Below are positions 1 to 13,100 of a DNA stretch of 64,000 bases, piece after piece. The stretch is from Oenanthe sinensis (Eukaryota; Streptophyta; Magnoliopsida; Apiales; Apiaceae). Under the pieces are notes generated by a model. The model was not told the origin of the DNA. It saw only the letters and a program-made list of their open reading frames with translations, and ran no database searches. The DNA is taken from assembly GCA_028671895.1 (NCBI GenBank), contig CM053799.1, forward strand, positions 46,439,455 to 46,503,454. Direction: 5' to 3'. Made by a program: the position numbers and the translations under genes. Within the stretch, counting starts at the first letter, position 1. Every line of letters begins with the position of its first letter.

Positions 1-504
1 CTTTACTCATCACGTGCTTTTAATTATTGGTATTATTGTATAGAAAAAGAAGAGTTCATGTCATGTCGTAGTTGACTTCTTCGTCTCTATTCTTTATCTT
101 GATCGATTAGTATTATTATTATTATGTACTATTTATAATTTAATCTATAATAATAGACTTTTTAATTAATATTGACATTAAATCTTAAATATAATATTTT
201 TTAATTTTCAGTTAGTATATATATGAATGTTTCTGGCTCCATCACTGGTCTCATGCAAGATGAAAGATGGATTACGAACAATTCACGCAGGTGATCAAAA
301 CTAATAATTCGCAGTACTGTATAATCAAAAATATTTCTGCATGTCTTGACAGAAATTACTAGACAGACATCGATTCAAATAAGAAAATTCTCTTTGTGAA
401 ATTGGGCCTTGCATTGATAGTAAGAAAAGTGACGCTCTTCAGGCTTGTCACTAAGTTCACTATTAATCAGCCCCACATGAGTCAGGGTATCACACCCTCT
501 CCTT
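1..504. other. intergenic / upstream flank
   Basis: AT-rich DNA upstream of the duplicated TPS1 segment. I see no coding region. The distal 5' UTR or promoter of the TPS1 locus could lie here, since plant TPS1 genes often have an intron in the 5' UTR, but nothing in the sequence proves it. Confidence 0.4.
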
Positions 505-1407
505 AAGGATGCTGATCTACCAGTGTGAGAGAGTCTAGTGTATTTTTATCGATAAATCATCGTAGTGTGCAAGTAGAATGAAAGTCACCTTTTTGATTGA
601 TGAGTTTAGAAAAGTGGTTTATGTATTGTTGATCTTTTCCTGATTGATATTTAGATTACATATCAAAACGTTGCAGATAGAGACCTTTCTTGACAGGTAG
701 TTGTACCACTTGATGAGTTTTGGATTTTTGAGACATATATGATAACTCAAGTTTTTCGTTTTATGTAGTTTTGAACTGTAGTCTTATTGTTAACTTAATG
801 TTTCTGTGGATTAATAGTCCATCACTTGCTTCCAAAGAGTGTTGTAACAAGTAGCATTGTACTCGATCCGAGCAATTCAGTACTAAGTATGTGACGAACT
901 GTCTGTGGAGGCATTAGCTTAATCTGCAATCTATCACAATATGCAGGTGGAATTGCAGAACACATATATGACTTTTGTAGAGTATGATCACAATTCTGCC
1001 ATACTGAGGACTGGACTGGATAGGCTTTGGAGAGAAAAAGAAGACAATAAATCCAACAGGTCACTTAATGCAAATGAGGAAGGGAAAGATTTTAAAGGGG
1101 ATAATGGCAATGTTGAGGACGGGCAAAATTTAGCTGGTGGGGAGTGGCTCGATGTTGAACATTTATTGGATGGAATCATAAAGGCAACAGTTCTTAATGA
1201 TTGTAGAAATAATACGCAAAAGGGGAGGCATCCAAAACAACGTTTATTGATAGTTTCAAACAGGCTGCCTGTATCTGCAACTAGGAAGGGGGAAGACTCA
1301 TGGACACTAAAAGCAAGTGCAGGGGGACTAGTCAGTGCACTTCTGGGTAAGTGTTAATTCACTTCACTCTTGATTTGCATTTTGTTTGATCATAAAATTG
1401 TAGATCA
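505..1407 (+). repeat. upstream copy of duplicated TPS1 5' segment
   Basis: This segment is closely similar to 3274-4162. Shared landmarks are the GCTGATCTACCAGTGTGA start, the stretch before the ATG, the whole first exon and the first ~60 bases of intron 1; similarity stops abruptly after AATTGTAGATCA. The copies differ by scattered substitutions and small indels outside the exon. It is a direct partial duplication of the promoter-proximal part of the TPS1 gene, without exon 2 or later exons. Confidence 0.9.
941..1341 (+). CDS. duplicated first exon of TPS1-like gene (partial, open)
   Basis: Open reading frame from ATG at 941 through the conserved SNRLPVSA and SAGGLVSALLG sequence of class I trehalose-6-phosphate synthase, followed by the same GGTAAGTG donor as the real gene. 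It codes for about 135 residues including the N-terminal ILRTGLDRLWREKE segment, equivalent to the autoinhibitory N-terminus of plant TPS1. The only length difference from the downstream copy in the coding part is one in-frame triplet (EWLDVEH against EWHVEH). No exon 2 lies before the LINE at 1408. It is either a dead fragment or an alternative first exon that could splice to the exon at 4336 in the same phase. Confidence 0.7.
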
Positions 1408-2512
1408 TTATTCAAAGGGATGTTAAAGATAGAATAGCATGGGTGGGCTCGTCTAACGGTCAGTACAGTGTTAAGTCAGGCTATCACCTGTGGCAAGAGC
1501 AAAATATGGGCACGTTCAATATACCACAATCAGGTGGGTGGAAAAAAATCTGGAGGCTCCCTATCCCTCATAAAGTGAAATCCTCCTATGGCGTTTCTGC
1601 AGAAACAATGTTCCTGTTTGGAACCGGCTGAGGTCCAAAGGTGTGTCTCTCCCTATCATATGCCCTATGTGTCAGGTCGATATCGGACATCTGCTCCACG
1701 TTTTCTTTGATTGTCCTTTTGCTCGTCATTGCTGGAAATATACTGGAAGAATGTATGATATGCAGGCCGTTGACTCTGCACCTGGGTGGCTGTTGGAGAA
1801 ACTCAATAATGCAATGTCTGATGAGATCGTCAAAATTGCAAAAGTCCTGTGTGGAGTGTGGTTCTGAAGAAATAAGAAAGTCTGGGAAGGACAATCTGTA
1901 AATCATGTCACTGCAATGGACTGGAGTGCAAAAATGTTTGCCGATCGGGGCGAAGCTAGACGCACTAGAGAGGTAGCAAAAAGTGCTCACTCAAATGGAG
2001 GTTTGAAAGCTTGTTTGAAGCTAAATGTAGATGCTACTTTTCGTGTTGGAGCTGAGTCGTTTACTAGAGGCATGGTGCTAAGAGATCACTCAGGGATGTT
2101 TGTTGCAGGGAAGACTCTTCGCTTGACAGGTGCAAGTACTGCGTTTGAAACAGAGGCAATTGGTGTGGATGAAGCTTTAAGCTGGATGTTGTCCATGCCT
2201 TCACAAAATGTGATTGTTGAAACCGATTATCTTCTAACAGTTCAGGCCCTCCATCGTTCATGTGTTAATCACCTTGAAGTTGGTCATGTTCTAGAAAGCT
2301 GCCGCATTCCTCTTCAATCTAGAGTTAGTTTATCTGTGAGTTTTGTTAAAAGGCAAGCAAACAAAGTGGCTCATGAAATGGCCCGTTTACCTTGTTCGCT
2401 AAATTGCCACAATGTGGTTACGTCTCTTCCTAGTGTGTTGTGAGAGACACTTTTGTATGATGTTTTTTCGTAATGAATTCCACTTTTCTTTCAAAAATAA
2501 ATAAATTAAACG
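1408..2512 (+). mobile_element. 5'-truncated, decayed LINE (3' part: zf-RVT and RNase H)
   Basis: Plant L1-type LINE remnant. It begins inside the region C-terminal to reverse transcriptase (NGQYSVKSGYHLW, then a zinc-binding ICPMCQVDIGHLLHVFFDC motif, 1440-1870). It continues with RNKKVWEG and a C-terminal RNase H-like domain (LKLNVDATF, MVLRDHSG, VETDYLLTVQAL, KRQANKVAHEMA; about 2015-2390). A frameshift lies near 1585 and an in-frame TGA at 1865-1867, so it is inactive. The A-rich end after TTTCTTTCAAAAATAAATAAA near 2490-2512 fits a LINE 3' end. Its 5' boundary coincides exactly with the end of the duplicated TPS1 segment. Confidence 0.85.
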
Positions 2513-3273
2513 AATTTCCTAAAAATTCTATATATTATCTTAAATAAATAGATTTGTAAGAAATAAAAAACATTTAGTGTAGCAAATAACTAGCACGTCC
2601 TAATAATTAGGGGCCTGCATGGCAACAAATCATCTACATGGCAACAAATTGTTTCTCTCTATGAATACTTTCCTTGTTTCTTGTAATATAATTATGGATA
2701 GGTAGTGGTCATTATGTGTATAGCTAAATATACTCCTACTGCCATTTATTAATCTCGAATTTCCTTACATGGATTCCTCTCAGTTTGCTATAAATATACT
2801 AATTATCACATCAAGGTCCGTCCAGTCTCGTAAAGATACCAGTATTTTACAAAAGGATTTGGTAATTTTTGTTCTTTTTTTATGATTTTAAGTGATCTTT
2901 TTGCTTTTAATTATCACCAATTTGATCATGGTACTGTATTTAATGGGGTTGTAATTGCTTTAAAGTGATCTGTTTTTGTTTTTAATTATGTTTTGATTGT
3001 TTTATGCATGCATGGTACTATATTTGTTGTTTTTAAACTCATTAAGTTTGATTTTTTGTTAGTTTTTCCTTCATGGGGTTTGATGTTGAATACTAGTAAT
3101 ATCTAAGTATGGTTGCTTTGGATTCAGTTCTTGTTTATGAATGTTTAATTGTTTCTACTTAATACTGTTGTTTATCTTGAATTATTAAAGTTGATGGTCA
3201 ATATATGTTATAGATATATAAAAAATATAGTTTGTAAAGTTCGAATTTTTATAAAATATTTGGCTCACCTGAT
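2513..3273. other. unique spacer between TPS1 5' copies
   Basis: AT- and T-rich sequence with no gene recognised. It separates the LINE remnant from the intact copy of the TPS1 5' segment and is part of the immediate upstream region of the functional gene. Confidence 0.5.
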
Positions 3274-4162
3274 AAGGACGCTGATCTACCAGTGTGACAG
3301 TGTCTAGTGTATTTTTATCGATAATCATCTTAATGTGCAAGTAGAATGAAAGTCACAATTGATGAGTTTAGAAAAGTGGTTTTATATATTGTTGATCTTT
3401 TCCTGATTGATATTTAGACTACATGTCAAAAAGTTGCAGATAGAGACCTTTCTTGACAGGTTGTACCGTCTTAATGAGTTTTCAATTTTTGAGACATATA
3501 TGATAACTTAAGTTTTCGTTTTATGTAGTTTTGAACTGTAGTCTTATTGTTAATTCTTAATGTTTCTGTGGATTAATAGTCTATCACTTGCTTCCAAAAA
3601 GTGTTGTAACAAGTAGCATTGTACTCGATACGAGCAATTCGGTACTATGTGACGAACTGTCTATGGAGGCATTAGCTTAATCTGCAGTCTATCACAGTAT
3701 GCAGGTGGAATTGCAGACCGCAGATATGTCTTTTGTAGAGTATGATCACAATTCTGCCATACTGAGAACTGGATTGGAGAGGCTTTGGAGAGAAAAAGAA
3801 CACAATAAATCCAACAGGTCACTTAATGCAGATGAGGAAAGGAAAGATTTTAAAGGGAATAATGGCAATGTTGAGGACGGCCAAAATTTAGTTGGTGGGG
3901 AGTGGCATGTTGAACATTTATTGGATGGAATCTTAAAGGCAACAGTTCTTAATGATTGTAGAAGGAATACGCAAGAGGGGAGGCCTCCAAAACAACGTTT
4001 ATGGGTGGTTTCAAACAGGCTGCCTGTATCTGCAACTAGGGATGGGGAAGACTCATGGACACTAAAAGCAAGTGCAGGGGGACTAGTCAGTGCACTTCTG
4101 GGTAAGTGTTAATTCACTTCACTCTTGATTTGCATTTTGTTTGATCATAAAATTGTAGATCA
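3274..4162 (+). repeat. downstream copy of duplicated TPS1 5' segment
   Basis: Direct repeat of 505-1407 containing the proximal upstream region, exon 1 and the start of intron 1 of the complete TPS1-like gene. This copy continues into a normal intron 1 and exons 2-17. Confidence 0.9.
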
Positions 4163-7100
4163 GTTCTTTTTCGTCTATTTTACTACTGTTGTTACTTTAT
4201 TATTTTCAACTTTAAGCTCAAAATTAATATTTGTGATACTATACTGCAGTGTCATTATGTATATATTAACTATGCATGCATAAAAATTTGAGCACGAACG
4301 AGCATACTAAGAGATGTTGCAACATTTTCTTGCAGGCATTGAAAAATTTGAAGCCAGATGGATTGGATGGGCTGGTGTGAATGTACCTGATGAGACTGGA
4401 CAAAGATCACTTACCCATGCTCTAGAAAAGAAGGTTCATATCATCAAGTCTCATACCACTTTCATAATTGTCTATGAGTGTATTAATATTTACTATGTAA
4501 TGTTACTGTTTTTGTAGCGGCTGATGTTATTTATCTACCTTAAAATTGTCTTCTATTGCAGAGATGTATCCCAGTTTTCTTTGATGAAGAGACTGGTGAT
4601 CAATATTATAATGGCTACTGTAACAATATCTTATGGCCACTTTTTCATTATCTTGGCCTTCCACAAGAAGATCATCTTACCACGACCTCTAGTTTCAAGT
4701 CCCAGTTCGATGCATATAAAAGAGCCAACCAAATGTTTGCAGATGTGGTCAATGAACATTATGAGGACGGTGATATTGTCTGGTGCCATGATTACCATCT
4801 GATGCTTCTTCCCCAATGCCTTAAGGAACATAACAGTAAAATGAAAGTTGGTTGGTTTCTCCACACACCTTTTCCTTCTTCTGAAATTCACAGGACACTG
4901 CCATCTCGGTCAGAGTTGCTGAAATCAGTACTAGCTGCAGATTTAGTTGGGTATATCTCAAAACATCATGTTCATTTCTATTTATTTCCCATGCAAATCT
5001 TTTACTTTTATAAACCGGAAAGGAGTCGGTACAAGACATACAGCGCTAGAGAAGCTTTTGACTCTGTTGCCGGATATGTCATTACTCATGAGTCAGAAAC
5101 TCAGTCTTGGTTATTTAAATACGGTTTCAAGGCTTTGAGCTAGGGTTTCTATTCTTCAAGGGAAGAGTAAAAAATAATCATATTTCAATCCTTGGCCTCG
5201 TGTGTAAAATCAGAATATCATTGTTGCTTTCGGTTTATCTTCATCGAAAAAGTACTATCTCCTAATTTCTTTTAAACAGTAAATCTGGATTAGTGATAGC
5301 TTGCAGACACCAGAAATCATCATACCCTATGGTCATATTTACAATTTTAGATTTTTAATTATCATTCCTGCTAAATAATATGACTAAGAAAACTTTTACT
5401 AAGCTTGCAATATAACTTACAATTAGCTATAATTCTAGCTGCTTTTATTAGTACATCGCATGATATATGATTTGACAAATCAGCTACACCTCTGAGTCCT
5501 TGAGTTGCAAAAGAAGTTAATTTATTCTTTGCCTCCCAGCTTTCACACTTACGACTATGCGAGGCATTTTGTAAGTGCTTGTACTCGGATTCTTGGGCTT
5601 GAAGGCACACCTGATGGAGTGGCAGATCGAGGGAAGATTACTCGTGTGGCTGCGGTATGCACCTTTTTACTTGTAATGTACTTAATATTTCTCTTGCATT
5701 TATTATGTTAGGGAGCTAATTCAGTCTCCATTGTGATGCAATAAAACAATTACTATGGAATTTCAATTACAGTTTCCCATTGGGATAGATTCCGATCGAT
5801 TCATTAAAGCCCTTGAACTCCCCGAAGTGAGGAGTCAGATTCAACAACTAAAAGAGAAATTCTCTGGTCGCAAGGTTAGTGATTAATCTTAGTTGGAAGG
5901 TTACCAATTTATTATATTCCAAATCGAGCTACATTATTTTCAACTTTTCAGAGAGTATCCTGCCTTTAAACTGTTTAGTATTTGTATATTGCTTCCTAAT
6001 ATCTGTCATACACTCATACATGTGGAACTGTGACATAATATTGTTAAAATATTATATTTCAGTCTTTCACTGTCGCATTCTACTCTAATATTCTCTTTGC
6101 TGGATAAATTTTTCATGTAAACTTACTATGGGATATTCTTGTATTTTTTTATATATATTTCTGGGAAATTTATTTTGACAAATGTCCTCCAAAACAAACC
6201 TGAATGGGTTAAAATGGCCAGAATTTGGTGGAAATGTGCACCATAATATGCACTGCTGAAAGATGAGGGCCACTGTCTGGAAGGTGCTATATATACTAAC
6301 AGAATATCTGTTGTCACGATAGTGGCATCTGATATTAGTAATCGACTGATGTGTTTCTGTGTAGTGGCACTGGGTGTTTCAGTGGCATTGTTTATATTGC
6401 TAAAACGAATTTATAGCTTCTCGCTCCATCTCTTTTCCCTTTTCCTTTATTTATCCTACTCACTTTGACCAAAAACTTTCCTCTACCTTCTGTTCTCTTA
6501 TTTTTCTCACTGGTATTTCAACTTCTTATGATTGTTCAAATCAATTCTATGTGCACAGATATAAGACATTGCTTTCAGCAATGTTTTTAAATCTGGGCAG
6601 TCTAATCTATAGAATTTGTACTTGATTCAGAAATCAGTTCAAGGGCACATAGGGTGAGGTGACTAATGGGGGGTCAGGTAGGCTGATGCAGGGAGCAATG
6701 CTTTGTGTCAGGCATATAAGCAAATCCAGAAAAATATTTCAAGGGGGCACTAGATTAATTTTGGGAAAATACCCTTATAAATTTATTTATTTATTTATTT
6801 TTGGGGGGCGGAGGGCACTTCTATATTTTTTGGGAATTGTAATGGTAAATTTGGTTGTGGAACAAACTTTCCAGGGCCTATCACACCCCCACACCGGTAC
6901 ATACAAATGTATAAATAAAATCAAATGCAGTATTGTAGTTGTAGTTACTCATTCCCTCAGAGCATTTAGTGTAGCACTTAACTCTCCAATTTGCAGGATT
7001 CTAGAGGCAATTCTTGCCGTCCATATGGGGTGACATTTCCCCATGGGTTACGATTATGATCCCCCTTTAAACAACCCTACCCCTGAAAAATAAAAGTAAA

Positions 7101-10100
7101 ATCCTGTTTATGCTTTTATTATGTTGAAGTGTCAGCCAATCTTTCTAACATTTTTTTTGCTGTTTTCACGGTTGAATGAGAAATTTTTCAGTACCACATA
7201 TTGATTTTCGTGAACAGGTAATACTGGGAGTTGATCGTCTTGATATGATTAAAGGCATTCCTCAGAAGATTTTGGCATTTGAAAAGTTCCTGGAAGAAAA
7301 TCCAATTTGGCGTAATAAAGTAGTTTTGATACAAATTGCTATTCCAACAAGGAAAGATGTACCTGAGTGTAAGTTTTTGCATCATCCCTTGGCGTGTTTC
7401 TGTATGTATTGATCATTTGTATCTTACTAATTAGAACGTGGTACAATGTGAATTGCAAATTCACAAAATTAGTTCTTGATCGGAGTTCTTAACTTCTAGC
7501 TGATAAAGTCTACTAGGCTTACACTACATGTTCAGTACAGCATTTGAGATTCGTCTCTAAATGTGAAGAAATATATAAACATTTGCTGCATGCTGACTTA
7601 ACCTTCAGTCTCATTGCAACAATTAGGCGTGATAAATCATTATTGTCATACAATTATTTGATAGAGTACTTTATAATTCCTTCTTATGATGCTTTCAAGT
7701 CACTTCATAACTCTTGCCTTGTTTTTGATGTCTATCTACAACATAAATACTATTTTTATTATCATGATTATCAAATTATTAAATAGAATATTTGATGAAT
7801 GTTAATATTCTAGAAATTTTCGAATTTGTGTTTGTATAATGCTTGCTTGTTTATTTATGAAAGCTTGCTTATTTCGTGGTCATTGGTTTTGACAGATCAA
7901 AAGCTCACATGCCAAGTTCATGAAATTGTTGGACGCATTAATGGAAAATTTGGAACTCTTACGTCTCTTCCGATTCATCACTTGGTTTGTTTCTTCACTC
8001 CATGAAAATTTCCTTATGTTAAGCTTAAGTTATCATATCATGCTTAACTCAGCACAACTCAAAACTTTGCGTATAGTGGTAGACTGGTAGTTCAGTACTT
8101 TAAATTGTTGTAAATAATGCATTGGTTGTATCAACACAATGTTGCTATTGTGGCTTCAGATACTTATTTGATGAAGCTATAGTTTTTAGGCACAGATATT
8201 CTCTAGTAGAATGTTCACTGATCAATGTCACACTAGATTGTATATATAGGTAAGATTTTTACATTTCCAGAGTATCGAAAGATAATGACAGCATCCTCTC
8301 TACCGTTATTCTTAAAGTAGTGACAAGGCCTGCCTATTATATTAAAGGTCACATGTTTACTGGTCTCATGCAAACAATAGGTTGTGCAGCTAAATGTTTT
8401 TGTCAGTACCATTACAAGGATGCAAGTTTACTTTATGGCCAGCATGACATGTATTTTCAACTTTTTACTGAAGAAACTAATAATGAAAATAGATACTGCA
8501 ATGACGTACAAAGTTATTTCTGGCTTATTTACAGGATACGTCTCTCGACTTTAACAAATTATGTGCGCTCTATGCTGTAACTGGTAAGTGTTTTCATGCC
8601 TTCATCCTCATATTATAGATCATTATCATATATGAAACTGTTATTAATTGAGATCAAGTCGTGGATAGTTTAGACTTTAGTACAATTGAATTATGCCTGC
8701 GCCTAAAAGCATAATGCATTAAAGTACATATATCAAGGTTGTCACCTGGTTATGGACTAGTCTAAAGTCGGGTAGGTGCCTGACCTGTCTGACCATTTAT
8801 TATGCTTTATCTATAAGCAAGTCGATTATATCTTATGTTGCACAGTATTCTGTTAAACAAACACTTGTATACATAAAAAACTATCAAATTCATAAACCTT
8901 GCGTTATTTCAGAATTCAGATAGTGTCTTCTCAAGGATGTCTCCTTTCAAATTTCAAATGGACAGTGGGCAAGGGCAGAAATTTCTCAAGGGCATGTGCT
9001 GTCTGCACTAATCGATTTAGTAACCACCAGTTGAATTAGATAATTAAATAGGGCATGAAATGTGTTCAATTGTTTTCTTTAAAGAGGCATCTCTTTCCGC
9101 ACTGAAATAGGTAGGTAGCATATTGCAATAGCTCAAAAGCATTTGGATCCTGGGTTATCCATAGTGCTCTAGGTTGTTTTCTTTATTCAGTATCTTGTAC
9201 TAATCAATCTTCACAACTTGGGTGCTAGCTGAAAGTTATTTGGTTACTAAAAAGAGAAGTTTGATAGTGGATGTTAAATGATATGCAAGGGTAATCTCTT
9301 TAGTCAGAAAATTTTAAAAGAAGAGTTGAATGTGTTCAGATTTTTTTAGATTACTGCCATCAGTGCACTTTCCTTTCCTTTGATCTTTTTGCACTGATAG
9401 CTGTAGACTGTTTAATGATATGTACTGTATCTACCTGCCAATTAAGAGTTCTATATTTCAGGTTGAATTTGATACTGTGTTATTGTCTAGCTTACTTTGT
9501 ATAAATTTTCTGTTTAGACGTAGCACTCATTACATCCTTGCGAGATGGAATGAATCTTGTCAGCTATGAATATGTTGCATGCCAAGCATCAAAGAAAGGT
9601 GTTTTAATCCTTAGTGAGGTACTTAAGTTTGTACTCTCTCCTGACTGTAATGTTATGATCATTTTATTGTTTGTAATGAGCATCAAATCAAGTTAATTAT
9701 TTGATTGTGTTATTTAATAAAAAAACAATATGAAAGGGATCTTAGAGCAACCTGTATCTAAGAAATACCTCTAAGAGCATCAATGATACTAGCCAAAGAA
9801 ATACCATTACAGAAAATGATGGAAATACACTCATCGTAATTAATTATAGCCTTCCTCTGTGTATACCCTTATAATTAATGGAGGGCATGGGCCACAATCT
9901 TCGTATATTGCCATCTTTAGAATTGTGGAAGCCACAATAATCATGCACGTGGCATATTTAAGACCCAAAATTGAGCTTCCACATTGCATATTCAAGACAC
10001 AAAACCAAGAATTATTGGTTATCCCCCAATTTGATATATTTCTTAAGATGAATGTATACGTTTGCCTGAGAGATGAACTGCCAAGGTGTGGCATGAGGTG

Positions 10101-13100
10101 TATTGTGAGTATAATTAGTATTGCTGGACGTAATTCATTGCCTTTGAGGTGTATATATGTAAAAAAAATTAGTAATAGAAAAGTAAACTTTCACTTTGTG
10201 ACATTAATGTTATTTGTTAAGACTGTGGTAATGAGTGTGGTTCTATGGTATTCAGGACAGTGTTATCAGTGTTAGCTTTCGTTGTTATATTTATGAGTCC
10301 TAAAAACTTTAGCAACATAATCAGGGACAATAATTCTAAAGTTATCTTTCTCATATGTTGTCTTCTTTGAAATTAGGACACAATTTACATATCCTAGTTC
10401 TGTAGTTTGCAGGTGCAGCACAGTCTCTTGGTGCTGGAGCGATTTTGGTAAACCCATGGAACATTGCTGAAGTTGCTGATTCAATTAGGCGTGCTTTAGA
10501 TATGAAAGTTGATGAAAGGGAGAAACGGCACCAACACAACTTCATGCATGTTACCACTCATACATCCCAAGAATGGGCTGAAATCTTTTTGAGGTACATG
10601 CACTTCATCTTCTAACTTTTCATAATAAAAAAAACTGGTCTGATTTACATTTCAATTATAAAAATATGATTTTTGTAATCTGGGTTATGTTCTTGATTCA
10701 TTTGGAAGCTAAAATGAACAAAATTCTTTGTTATGTTATTCACTCCTAACAAGTAACATGTGACAAAGAAACTGTCTTCACCTGGAGGTTTTGGAGTTGG
10801 TTATACAATAAATTGGAGGAATTCTCACACGTGAGGACTGTGTGAAATAATCTAGTTTAATATAAGATTATATTTTTATCAGATTATAAGTTTCTGATAA
10901 GCTGTCCTTTTAGCAATAATCCAGACTATGATAAACTAATCAACATACTTCCAACTGCAGTCAGATTCCAGCATTTCTTTCTCTGTATATATATTCTCTT
11001 AGTGTCAATGTGATGCTACTGTCTGGCTCTACTGCTAATGACCTAATTACTGTTGGTGTGTGTAACCCAAGTCCCAAATAGGGAAATTAAGGAAGAATTA
11101 ACTTAAATATAAGCTTCCTTTCCCGTTCTTTACTCATCACTTTCCCAATTATTTCTGAGTAAGCATTAGTCTCCTACTCCTCCCTGTTTTTATTCCATTT
11201 TTAGCAATATTCCTCCTCTTTAGTTCTCTGATTCTTACTAATTAAAAGACAGAAATGGAAACTTTATCTCAGTGCATGCAAAATTAATTGACCAGTTGTG
11301 ACCTAATGTTTAGATTATTTTATAGAAATATTGGAAGCAAACCCAAATTCACGCACCTATGGTCATTGAACTGCTCCAACACTAGGAAAGATGATATTAT
11401 GTGCATGGTGCATCTGCTAGTACATTTTGTGGCAGAGATATCTAATATGTCTGATCTAGAATTTCAGTGTCCTATTTATATAATCATATGAAATAGAAAG
11501 GAAAAGAGGTGTTATGTTAGCTGGAACTTGATGTGGAGTTGTTGCTTTGTTGATGGGGATATGTCATTCTCGAGATTACGTGAACCAGGAATGAAGAAAA
11601 AATGTAATTAAATGATGTTTGTTTTCTAGTCAGTAAGGTCTCTCCCAAAAAAAATTCCATATTACTGTCTGATAGCAGGTTACAGTAACACTCACATATA
11701 TAGCAACTGATGTTAGTGATACAGTTTAGAACTTGAACTTGAAAAAAGGTCACCTGTTTGTGTATGAAGATATTATATCATCAAATTTATCTACAGATGC
11801 TCCTTTTCTTTTCATATTATGATAACTTTTCCCTTCGTTTATCCGATATGTGCCTTAATTATATTTTTCTTCTGTTTAGGGAACTCAATGATACTGTCCA
11901 TGAAGCTCAGCTGAGAATAGAACAAATTCCACCATCACTTCCTAGTAGTGATGTACTTGGAAGTTTTTCACATTCGAATAATCGATTACTGATCCTGGTA
12001 TTCAATCTCTTTTTTTTAACTTTAAAAGAACCATGGATTTAATTTTTAGCATTGAAATGGTTGAAGCTTTATTGATTTGTTTCCCGTTCACCCTCCATCC
12101 AAACACATTGTGGTTTAACTTTGTTCATTTAGTTGTATTACGAATTAAACTTTACTTGATAATTATTCACAGAATCAGTGCACGCTTTGCTTTATTGAAC
12201 TGTGGTCATTTGGTGTTGTCATGGTGCCTATGTCTGGATAGAGAGAACTCTGAATGTGTAGAGTGTAGACATTTTCAACCGACTCAAGATGTGGTGAAAC
12301 TCATTAGCAAACCAAGGTTTTCTAAAGATATCATAGCTTTAGAAATTGTCATAAAGTGCTAAGGTGTTTCATATGAATCCTGCTCCTTCGATCATGGTAA
12401 TAAATAGTGACATTCCTGGGCTAATGTTGGAGAGAGGTGTAATTATGTCATAATTAAGATGTATGGTAATGCATGCACAATTGACTCGCTAGTTCTACCC
12501 TTTAACACACAATGTAGAATAACTGCAGTAAGCACGGAGGAAGCTGCTATCAAGATTATTAGAAAAAAGACATTTTGATTACACTTGGATTTGTTTGTTT
12601 TTTCTAATGTGTAACATGCTATATACAGGGGTTCAATGCAACACTTACTGAACCACTAGATGCTCATGGTAGAAGGATTGACCAATTTAAAGAAATGCAG
12701 CTTCAATTGCACCCAGATCTAAAAGATCTACTGAAGAAGCTTTGTAATGATCCGAGGACTACAGTTGTGGTTCTTAGTGGGAGCGAGAGGAGTGTCTTGG
12801 ACAAGGTATTCTTATATTACCAAAACTTCCCTAAGCTTAAGCAAACTCTACTTTCAAATGTTGACTGATTTCTCCCACAGAACTTTGGCGAATTTAATAT
12901 GTGGTTGGCAGCAGAGAATGGTATGTTTTTACGTTCTACGCAGGGAGAATGGATAACAACAATGCCAGAAAATTTGCGCATAGACTGGGTTGACAGTGTT
13001 AAGGTGCATTATATGTACTTTACATATATGAATTTATCTATGTAAAAGTTCGTAAAACTAAAAGTCATGGTTCTTGTAAATCAATTCAGAATGTTTTTGA

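Noticed and set aside
941..1341. Treating the upstream TPS exon as a separate second TPS gene
   Set aside because: No further TPS exons occur before the next copy; only the first exon and flank are duplicated.
1916..2443. Stand-alone RNase H-like host gene
   Set aside because: It is the continuation of the LINE frame after an in-frame stop, preceded by the LINE zinc-binding region and followed by a LINE-like 3' end.
9859..10275. Open frame of ~138 codons in TPS1 intron 9
   Set aside because: Lies between two well-defined exons, shows no family resemblance, and composition is that of intron DNA.
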